Assembly: GCA_038321235.1 (NCBI GenBank)
Contig: JBBQEU010000055.1
Span: 1 to 21,576, forward strand
Direction: 5' to 3'
Length of the DNA stretch: 21,576 nucleotides
From: Sva-07 sp038321235
Lineage (GTDB): Bacteria > Actinomycetota > Acidimicrobiia > Acidimicrobiales > Ilumatobacteraceae
The notes below the pieces were generated by a model. It searched no databases. It had not been told where the DNA came from and saw nothing but the letters and a program-made list of their open reading frames with translations. The translations under genes were made by a program, and so were the position numbers. Position 1 is the stretch's first letter, and every line of letters starts with the position of its first letter. This document shows positions 13,795 to 20,150 of this stretch, one piece after another.

Positions 13795-15063
13795 ATGGCG
13801 TGGACGATCCGTATCTCCGAAGCAGACGACACGCCTGCGATCGTCCGGCTGCTCGAACGTGCAGGAAGCGACTCGGAAGCGCACGTCGCACTCAGCGAAC
13901 TCGTTGCCGACCTCAGGTCGCCATCGACCAACGTCGTCGCATGCGTCGGCGACTCGGTCGTCGCTGTCCTCGTGGGTCGAGTTGAAGGCGACACCGGACG
14001 CATCGTCGCCATCGCGATCGCGCCCGAGTGGCGGAACCATGGCATCGGATCATCGTTGCTCGAACGGGCCGAGGCCGCGTTCTTGAAGGAGGGCTGTCGC
14101 CGCATCGTCGCGCTCCTCACCGAGAACCAGGTCGGTGCGACTGCGCTGGTCAACCGTGGCTTCCAGGTCACCCCCAACCTGGCGCTCTACGAGAAGGACG
14201 AGCCGCTGCGTCCGACAGCATTCTCGATTCTCGAGCGATGGAGCGGCGAACTGATTGCTCCATCTCGCTGGAATTCGTTCTCGGGCCTCACGATGCAGCG
14301 CGACATCGTCGAACAACGTCTGTTGGCCCCGCTGATCGAGTCGGAGTTGGCAAGCCACTTCGGAGTCCTCGCACCGTCCGCCATGCTCTTGTTCGGCCCG
14401 CCCGGAACCGGCAAGACGTCGTTCGCCAAGGCGATTGCCGGGCGGCTGGGTTGGCCGTTCGTGGAGTTGCTGCCGTCGAAACTCGGGGCCAACGGGGCGT
14501 CGATGATGGCCGACGAACTCCACCGTGCCTTCGAAGACCTGCTCGCGCTCGAGCACGTCGTGGTGTTCATCGACGAGGTCGACGACATCGCCAGCTCACG
14601 TGCCGCCCGACCGGAAACCCAAGCGGTGGTGAACGAACTGCTCAAGGCGATCGTTCGGGTACGCGAGGCGCCAGGCCGTCTGTTGGTCTGCGCCACCAAC
14701 TCGATCGCCGCGCTGGACCCCGCTGTCGTTCGCCCTGGACGATTCGACCTCGTGATTCCCATCGGACCGCCAGACGCCGAGACGCGCCGCAGCTTGCTGA
14801 GCGACATGCTCGGAGCGATCCCGGCATCGGCAGTCGATCCCGATGCGATCGTGGAGCACACTGATGGCTTGACCCCGGCCGACATCGCAAGCGCGGTCCA
14901 ACAGGCCGCTGCTGGTGTGTTCCGATCGGTTCGCCAGGGCAAGACAGCAGCCACGATCACGAATGACGATCTCATCGTTGCGCTCGATTCGACCGTGCCG
15001 ACGATTTCCGAGACCGATCGAGCGAACTTCGCCGCAGAGGTCGAGCGGTACAGCCGGTTGTGA
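13795..15063 (+). CDS. GNAT N-acetyltransferase fused to a single AAA+ ATPase domain
   Basis: This 422-residue protein has two domains. Residues 1-135 are a GNAT acetyltransferase: TIRISEADDTPAIVRLL at the start, then IVAIAIAPEWRNHGIGSSLL (70-89) with the acetyl-CoA pyrophosphate loop R80-N-H-G-I-G85, then NQVGATALVNRGFQ (111-124). After a linker with FSGLTMQRDIVEQRL (162-176), residues 180-422 form a classical AAA domain. Walker A is GPPGTGKT (201-208) and Walker B is VVVFIDEVDD (255-264). Sensor 1 is CATN (299-302), the arginine-finger region is RPGRFD (313-318), and sensor 2-like GLTPADIASAV lies at 358-368. All nucleotide-binding residues look intact. The AAA part resembles FtsH/Cdc48-type modules, but there is no protease or second ATPase domain. 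A hexameric remodeller carrying six acetyltransferase domains is the simplest model; the target is unknown. Confidence 0.88.
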   Translation: MAWTIRISEADDTPAIVRLLERAGSDSEAHVALSELVADLRSPSTNVVACVGDSVVAVLVGRVEGDTGRIVAIAIAPEWRNHGIGSSLLERAEAAFLKEGCRRIVALLTENQVGATALVNRGFQVTPNLALYEKDEPLRPTAFSILERWSGELIAPSRWNSFSGLTMQRDIVEQRLLAPLIESELASHFGVLAPSAMLLFGPPGTGKTSFAKAIAGRLGWPFVELLPSKLGANGASMMADELHRAFEDLLALEHVVVFIDEVDDIASSRAARPETQAVVNELLKAIVRVREAPGRLLVCATNSIAALDPAVVRPGRFDLVIPIGPPDAETRRSLLSDMLGAIPASAVDPDAIVEHTDGLTPADIASAVQQAAAGVFRSVRQGKTAATITNDDLIVALDSTVPTISETDRANFAAEVERYSRL

Positions 15064-15083
15064 GCTCGATCCGGAGCGAACGT

Positions 15084-15875
15084 TCAGAGGAGGGCGAGAA
15101 CCGAGTCGATGGCGGTGTATGCGGCTACCGCAACGAGCAGGATCACGAACCACTTCTGTAGGAAGCGCGGGTCGCGGGTGCTGGCCAGGCGGCTGCCGAC
15201 GAACACGCCGATCAGGCTCGCGACCGTGAACGGTACGACTGTGCCCCACTCGACCGACCCCGACGGGAGGCGCGTGGCGAGCGCAACCGTCGAGTTCACG
15301 GCGATGACCAGCAACGAGGTCCCGACGGCTTCGGGCATGGTGAACCCGAGCGCGAGCACCAGCGCCGGGACGATCACGAAGCCGCCGCCGACACCGAAGA
15401 AGCCGGTCAGCAGCCCGATGAACGACCCGGCGACCACCACCTTGACGGCGGTCGCGCCCACCGAGCGCATCGCAGGTCCCGAGTCTCCTGGGGGCAGATC
15501 TCCGGCGGGGACCTGTGTGGCGAGGCGGCGCCACATGGCGTATGCAGCCACCAGCATCAACACGGAGAACGCGAGCAGGAGCACATCGGCGTCGACGGCC
15601 TCGTTCCAGGCCGAACCGAGCAGGGATCCGCCGACGCCTGCCAGTCCGAACACGGCGCCGGCGGTGAACCGGACGCGCCCGGCGCGCCAGTGCGGGATGA
15701 TGCCGATCAGCGCCGTGATCGTGACGAGCACCAGCGAGGTGGTGGTCGCGCTCTTCGGGTCCTGGCCGGCGGCGTAGACGAGCGCGGGGACGGCGAGGAT
15801 CGAACCGCCACCCCCGAGGGCGCCGAGCGACACCCCGATCAGGAATCCCAATGGTGATGCCAGCAGCGCGCGCAC
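15084..15875 (-). CDS. TauE/SafE family sulfite/anion exporter-like membrane protein
   Basis: This 263-residue, very hydrophobic protein has the internal duplication typical of TauE/SafE. The first copy begins FLIGVSLGALGGGGSILAVP (12-31), and the second carries GLLTGFFGVGGGFVIVPALV near residues 160-180. Each copy has a glycine-rich re-entrant motif and about four membrane helices. Family members export sulfite, sulfoacetate or other sulfur/organic anions. The start is a GTG at 15875 with an excellent TATAGT box six bases upstream. An ATACC...GGTAT inverted repeat overlapping that box looks like a CsoR/CstR-type operator, which fits a sulfur-stress role, but no regulator or sulfur enzyme is encoded in the window. 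It is divergent from typA and converges with the GNAT-AAA+ gene. Confidence 0.9.
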   Translation of the reverse strand: MRALLASPLGFLIGVSLGALGGGGSILAVPALVYAAGQDPKSATTTSLVLVTITALIGIIPHWRAGRVRFTAGAVFGLAGVGGSLLGSAWNEAVDADVLLLAFSVLMLVAAYAMWRRLATQVPAGDLPPGDSGPAMRSVGATAVKVVVAGSFIGLLTGFFGVGGGFVIVPALVLALGFTMPEAVGTSLLVIAVNSTVALATRLPSGSVEWGTVVPFTVASLIGVFVGSRLASTRDPRFLQKWFVILLVAVAAYTAIDSVLALL

Positions 15876-15881
15876 GTGATC

Positions 15882-15887
15882 ACTATA
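15882..15887 (-). promoter_or_regulatory. -10 box (TATAGT), leaderless start of the TauE/SafE gene
   Basis: TATAGT on the minus strand is the closest match to TATAAT in the window. It ends six bases before the GTG at 15875. A GTGATCAC palindrome (15876-15883) separates it from the start, and its upstream half overlaps the operator-like repeat. Confidence 0.6.
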
Positions 15888-15900
15888 CCCCTGGAGGTAT
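15885..15900. promoter_or_regulatory. CsoR/CstR-type operator-like inverted repeat
   Basis: ATACCCCTGGAGGTAT is an imperfect palindrome whose outer ATACC/GGTAT arms are exact. C-tract/G-tract sites flanked by AT, of the ATACCCC-type, are bound by CsoR, CstR and related repressors that sense copper, persulfide or aldehyde. It overlaps the upstream half of the TauE/SafE -10 box, where a bound repressor would block RNA polymerase. Confidence 0.5.
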
Positions 15901-15914
15901 GGTCTCTTCGCTCC

Positions 15915-15930
15915 TTCGTTCGTTCGTTCG
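15915..15930 (+). repeat. TTCG tetranucleotide repeat, four copies, upstream of typA
   Basis: Four perfect TTCG units end 11 bases before the typA -10 box and cover the place where a -35 element would lie (about 15919-15924). Slippage here could change promoter spacing in four-base steps. Confidence 0.7.
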
Positions 15931-15941
15931 TGAACCGGCGA

Positions 15942-15947
15942 TAGCGT
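15942..15947 (+). promoter_or_regulatory. -10 box (TAGCGT), leaderless start of typA
   Basis: TAGCGT lies eight bases before the GTG at 15956, with no ribosome site between. This supports that start over in-frame codons further upstream. Confidence 0.5.
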
Positions 15948-15955
15948 GGTTTGTC

Positions 15956-17896
15956 GTGTCCCCCCACGACCAGACCCTCCTCGACGACCCGACAGGCGTC
16001 GACACTGACGACGCCGACCAGGCGAACGTGCGCCACCGCGCCGACATCCGCAACCTCGCGATCGTCGCCCACGTCGACCACGGCAAGACCACCCTCGTCG
16101 ACGCCATGCTGCATCAGTCCGGAGCGTTCCGCTCGAACGAAGAGGTCGCCGATCGCGTCATGGACTCCGGTGACCTCGAACGCGAGAAGGGCATCACGAT
16201 CCTCGCCAAGAACACCTCGCTCGTCTGGCACGACGATCGCACCGGCGACGACATCACGCTGAACATCGTCGACACGCCGGGCCACGCCGACTTCGGTGGC
16301 GAGGTCGAGCGAGCACTCACGATGGTCGACGGCATCGTGTTGCTCGTCGACGCTGCCGAGGGTCCGCTGCCGCAGACCCGGTTCGTGTTGCGCAAAGCGC
16401 TCGCTCGCAACCTGCCCGTGATCCTCGTGATCAACAAGGTCGATCGCGCCGACGCGCGCACCCTCGAGGTCATCGACGAGGTGTACGAACTGTTCTTCGA
16501 TCTCGATGCCAAGGAGCACCAGGTCGAGTTCCCGATCGTGTACTGCTCGGGCCGCGAGGGCTGGGCCACGCTCGACCTCGACGAAGCGCACGGCATCATC
16601 GCCGGCACCGTCGAGAAGAAGACGCTGCGCGATTTCGTGGAGGTCCTGCTCGAGCACATCCCCTCGCCGACCTACCACGAAGGCGCACCGTTGCAGGCGT
16701 GGGTCACCAACCTCGACGCATCGCCGTACCTGGGTCGACTCGCGCTCCTGCGCGTGATGGAAGGCGAGATCAAGAAAGGCCAGTCCGTCGCGTGGTGCAA
16801 GCGTGACGGCACGATCGCACGTGCGAAGATCGCCGAGCTGTTCCTCACCGAGCACCTCACCCGCGTCCCGGTCGACGGGGCCCGCCAGGGTGACCTGGTG
16901 GCGGTGGCCGGTATCGAGGAGATCTACATCGGCGAGACGCTCGCCGATCCCGAGAACCCGGTGGCGCTGCCGGTGATCACGGTCGACGAGCCGGCGTTGT
17001 CGATGACGATCGGCATCAACACTTCACCGCTCGCCGGGCGCGAGGGCAAGAAGCTCACCGCTCGCCTCGTCAAGAACCGGCTCGACGCCGAGCTGGTCGG
17101 CAACGTGTCGATCCGCGTGCTCCCGACCGAACGGCCCGACGCCTGGGAGGTCCAGGCCCGGGGGGAGCTGCAGCTGGCGATCCTCGTCGAGCAGATGCGC
17201 CGCGAGGGCTTCGAGCTCAACGTTGGCAAGCCGGTGGTGTTGACCCACGAGGTCGATGGCAAGGTCCACGAACCCGTCGAGCGGGTGACGATCGACGTGC
17301 CCAACGAGCACCTCGGCGCTGTCACCCAGCTGCTCGCCACGCGCAAGGGACGCATGCAGAACATGGGCGGGTCGGGCTGGGTCCGCCTCGACTACCTCGT
17401 GCCGGCGCGTGGGCTCATCGGCTTCCGCACCGAGTTCCTCACCGAGACACGCGGTACCGGCGTGATCAGCCACACGTTCGAGGGCTACGAACCGTGGGCC
17501 GGCGAGATCCGAGCCCGCCAGTCCGGCGTCCTGGTCGCCGACCGCACCGGTCCGGCCACCACGTACGCCATGATGAACCTCCAGGACCGGGCAGCGATGA
17601 TGGTCGGCCCTGGCGCCGAGGTGTACTGCGGCATGATCGTCGGCGAGAACTCCCGCGCCGGCGACATGGACGTCAACATCTGCCGTGAGAAGAAGATGAC
17701 CAACGTGCGCGCGTCCTCGGCCGACGAAACGGTCAAGCTCACACCGCACCGTGTGTTGTCGTTGGAGGGTGCGCTCGAGTTCATCGCCGACGACGAGTCC
17801 GTCGAGGTCACCCCGCAGAACATCCGCCTGCGAAAAGCCGACCTCGACCCGACCAACCGCGCCCGAGAAGCCAAGCGCCGCAGCCAATCCGCCTGA
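15956..17896 (+). CDS. typA: ribosome-associated translational GTPase TypA/BipA
   Basis: This 646-residue GTPase of the EF-G/LepA class binds the 70S ribosome and helps assembly and stress translation. G1 is AHVDHGKTT (38-46), a switch I-type GITI is at 79-82, G3 is DTPGH (106-110) and G4 is NKVD (160-163). Domains II, III and V follow, and the TypA-specific C-terminal region includes GLIGFRTEFLTETRGTG and GPGAEVYCGMIVGENSR, plus the REKKMTNVRAS segment. All family landmarks are present. The N-terminus, from the GTG at 15956, has about 27 acidic residues before the usual start of the G domain, making it longer than E. coli BipA. It is divergent from the TauE/SafE gene and ends at a strong hairpin before the convergent GH29 gene. 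Confidence 0.96.
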   Translation: MSPHDQTLLDDPTGVDTDDADQANVRHRADIRNLAIVAHVDHGKTTLVDAMLHQSGAFRSNEEVADRVMDSGDLEREKGITILAKNTSLVWHDDRTGDDITLNIVDTPGHADFGGEVERALTMVDGIVLLVDAAEGPLPQTRFVLRKALARNLPVILVINKVDRADARTLEVIDEVYELFFDLDAKEHQVEFPIVYCSGREGWATLDLDEAHGIIAGTVEKKTLRDFVEVLLEHIPSPTYHEGAPLQAWVTNLDASPYLGRLALLRVMEGEIKKGQSVAWCKRDGTIARAKIAELFLTEHLTRVPVDGARQGDLVAVAGIEEIYIGETLADPENPVALPVITVDEPALSMTIGINTSPLAGREGKKLTARLVKNRLDAELVGNVSIRVLPTERPDAWEVQARGELQLAILVEQMRREGFELNVGKPVVLTHEVDGKVHEPVERVTIDVPNEHLGAVTQLLATRKGRMQNMGGSGWVRLDYLVPARGLIGFRTEFLTETRGTGVISHTFEGYEPWAGEIRARQSGVLVADRTGPATTYAMMNLQDRAAMMVGPGAEVYCGMIVGENSRAGDMDVNICREKKMTNVRASSADETVKLTPHRVLSLEGALEFIADDESVEVTPQNIRLRKADLDPTNRAREAKRRSQSA

Positions 17897-17897
17897 G

Positions 17898-17929
17898 TCT
17901 CGATTGGGGTCGGACCCTGATCGAGATTT
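17898..17929 (+). terminator. intrinsic terminator-like hairpin after typA
   Basis: Two bases after the typA stop, TCTCGATTGGGGTC (17898-17911) pairs with GACCCTGATCGAGA (17913-17926). The pairing is continuous apart from two G-T wobbles, with a tight apex. A short T-run (17927-17929) follows on the plus strand. The GH29 stop lies just beyond it on the other strand, so the hairpin could stop transcription from both sides. Confidence 0.65.
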
Positions 17930-17933
17930 GCCC

Positions 17934-20081
17934 TCAGGGGCCGGTGGTGTGCGCGGCGTCGGGTTCGTGGAGATCGATCGCCTCGTTGTCGTGGGCGTGG
18001 AGCCCCGTCACGTCCCACGAGAGCACGCCGATGCGACAGCGTTCCCACCGGTTGCCGCTCACCTGACAGTCGGACGCCCCCCACTCGACGATGCAGCCGC
18101 TGTCTCCGTCACACACGGCGTTGCCGTCGATGACCGCCTGCGTCCCGCCGTCGATGTCGATGCCCCTCATCGTGTGATCGACGAAGTTGCCGTACACGTG
18201 GGCACCCTCGGTCTGTTCCAGATGTATGCCCCACCACCTGCCCGACACATTGTTGCCTCGCACGATCGTGCCCGTGGTCTCGCTCGCGCGGATCCCGCAC
18301 AGGTGATCGCGGAACTCACACGAATCGATCTCGTGCCCGCTCCCGCCGATCAGGTGCACGCCGACATCCCAGCGCATCCCTCGGAACTGGCTCCGCGACA
18401 CCGTGAGTCGGTCAGCGCCGTCAGCGACGACACCGACCGAGGACGTCGCCCGGATCACCACGTCATCGGCGCTCACCACGACGTGGCCCTCGACGCGGCA
18501 GCCGAGCAGGGTGGCGTAGGGGCCGTGGACCTCCACGACCGGGCACGGAAGCCAGGCCTGACGCGACGGTCCACCGCCAGCTCGGAGATGTTCGAGTCGG
18601 GCGTTTCGTTCGAGGACCACGGCCGTTGCGCCGCCGCCGTCGATCGTCGTGCGGGAGGCTCCGAGGCCGCGCACGATCACACCGGCTGGCACCCGGATCG
18701 GCCCGGTATAGGTGCCGTCTCCGAGTTGCACGATGTCACCGGGGCGAGCGTCGCGCAGCAACGGCGCAAGTTGGATCGGTTGTCGGGGTTGGGGTTCGAA
18801 CAGCTCGACAGGCCGATCCACCGGAGCGAGGTCCAGTCGATACACCGAAATGTCGTCGACTCGTCCGGCATTCGCCCGACGCTCCAGTGATGAGCGCCCA
18901 TCGTCGACTCGCACACCGTCGTCGTTCTGACGGAAGCCGACCGGCGACCCGTCACGTTCCACCGCTGCCACTCGGTAGCGGTCGGGGGTGATCGCTGCGA
19001 ACCGGCCGCGGCCGGAGAGATCGACGGCGTGGACGTCGCCGTCGAGCTGAAAATACCTGACGTCGTCGTCGCCCCACGTGTCCCACGGGGTCGATTCGTC
19101 GATCAGCCGTTGATGCGCTCGGATCCAGCGCCCGGCGGACTCGAGGGGAGCGCGTTGCAGCTCGGGAATCGTGCCGTCGGCTGTCGGCCCGATGTTCAGC
19201 AGGAGGTGTCCGCCCTTGGCGACGACGTCGGTCAGCAATGCCACGATGTCGAAGTCCGACAGATGGTGTTCGGCGCGTTCGGCGCGGTTGTGGCAGAAGC
19301 TCGCCCCGATGCCGCGGCACAGCTCCCATGGCCCGTCGATGATCTCGTTGGGCGCTTCGTACTCGAACGTCCGCACCAACCGAGGGCTCCCGGCCGGGAC
19401 GTCGTCCTCGGTGGCCCACCAACGGTCGTTGACCACCACGTCGGGATCGATCGCCCAGATCCGTTCGAGCAGTTCGCGTGTGCGCCAGAGGTCGGGGCCG
19501 TGGCCCCAGTGCCCGTCGCCCCACAACACGCTCGAGCCGTAGCGTTCGACGAGGTCGATCACGTGCGGGTGCAGCACCTCGGTCACGTAGCTCGGTTCAG
19601 GAAAGCGTGCGTCGCCCCAGTCGAGCAGCGAGTAGTAGGTGCCGAACACGATGTCGTTGCGCTCGCAGGCGGCGGCGAATTCGGCCATCACGTTGCGGCG
19701 TGGCCCGCCGTGCAACATCGTCCGTTCGGTGTTGGGTGCGTCCCACCACGACCACCCGTCGTGGTGTTTGGTGACGAACACGCTGTAGCCCGCGCCGGCG
19801 TCAGCGACGAGTCGAGCCCAGTCCTCGGCGTCGAAGCGGTCGTAGCTGAGTAGGGGGAGGAAGTCGTCGAAGTGCTCGATGTGACCCCACCGGTCGCGAT
19901 GGTGGGCGAGCACCTCGACCATCGGTCGCGCGTGGAGCATCGCGTCGGCAACGTCTTCGCCGAGGTGGCTGCGGTACCAGTCGGAGTACTCGCCGATCGG
20001 CGACCAGGCGGGCACCGTCGCCAGGTTCGAGTGGACGAAGATGCCGAATCTTCGCTCGCTCCACCACGTCGGCATGCTCAT
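17934..20081 (-). CDS. GH29 alpha-L-fucosidase-like enzyme fused to a right-handed parallel beta-helix
   Basis: This is a 715-residue two-part protein. Residues 1-330 are a GH29 (beta/alpha) barrel: WWSERRFGIFVHSN (6-19), VFVTKHHDGWSWWD (101-114), FGTYYSLLDW (146-155) and VLWGDGHWGH (185-194), where Asp189 is the expected nucleophile. WELCRGIGASF (252-262) and GGHLLLNIGPTADG (290-303) are also family motifs. Residues 335-425 look like the small C-terminal beta-sandwich. Residues 436-705 begin with APLLRDARPGDIVQLGDGTYTG and continue as repeated short strands with G-N-x-V/R turns, a NosD/pectate-lyase-like beta-helix. No signal peptide is seen. The start is the ATG at 20081 (or 20075); the frame extends to 20342, but only as a shadow of the divergent acyltransferase gene. 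It would release fucose from a glycan, with the beta-helix possibly binding the sugar chain. Confidence 0.87.
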   Translation of the reverse strand: MSMPTWWSERRFGIFVHSNLATVPAWSPIGEYSDWYRSHLGEDVADAMLHARPMVEVLAHHRDRWGHIEHFDDFLPLLSYDRFDAEDWARLVADAGAGYSVFVTKHHDGWSWWDAPNTERTMLHGGPRRNVMAEFAAACERNDIVFGTYYSLLDWGDARFPEPSYVTEVLHPHVIDLVERYGSSVLWGDGHWGHGPDLWRTRELLERIWAIDPDVVVNDRWWATEDDVPAGSPRLVRTFEYEAPNEIIDGPWELCRGIGASFCHNRAERAEHHLSDFDIVALLTDVVAKGGHLLLNIGPTADGTIPELQRAPLESAGRWIRAHQRLIDESTPWDTWGDDDVRYFQLDGDVHAVDLSGRGRFAAITPDRYRVAAVERDGSPVGFRQNDDGVRVDDGRSSLERRANAGRVDDISVYRLDLAPVDRPVELFEPQPRQPIQLAPLLRDARPGDIVQLGDGTYTGPIRVPAGVIVRGLGASRTTIDGGGATAVVLERNARLEHLRAGGGPSRQAWLPCPVVEVHGPYATLLGCRVEGHVVVSADDVVIRATSSVGVVADGADRLTVSRSQFRGMRWDVGVHLIGGSGHEIDSCEFRDHLCGIRASETTGTIVRGNNVSGRWWGIHLEQTEGAHVYGNFVDHTMRGIDIDGGTQAVIDGNAVCDGDSGCIVEWGASDCQVSGNRWERCRIGVLSWDVTGLHAHDNEAIDLHEPDAAHTTGP

Positions 20082-20090
20082 CGGAGCGTC

Positions 20091-20096
20091 ATTGTC
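20091..20096 (-). promoter_or_regulatory. possible -10 box (GACAAT) of the GH29 gene
   Basis: GACAAT on the minus strand is five of six to the TACAAT type and lies nine bases before the ATG at 20081. Confidence 0.35.
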
Positions 20097-20136
20097 GCGC
20101 GCAGCGACCACCGAGGCGAACCGACGCTTCTGTGTG

Positions 20137-20142
20137 TAGATT
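20137..20142 (+). promoter_or_regulatory. -10 box (TAGATT), leaderless start of the acyltransferase gene
   Basis: TAGATT, preceded by TGTG, lies eight bases before the GTG at 20151. No ribosome site intervenes. Confidence 0.5.
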
Positions 20143-20150
20143 TCTGCCGG

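Noticed and set aside
14596..15534. 312-codon minus-strand frame
   Set aside because: It runs across the convergent ends of the GNAT-AAA+ and TauE/SafE genes in the wrong frame for both; the product is Arg-rich without motifs.
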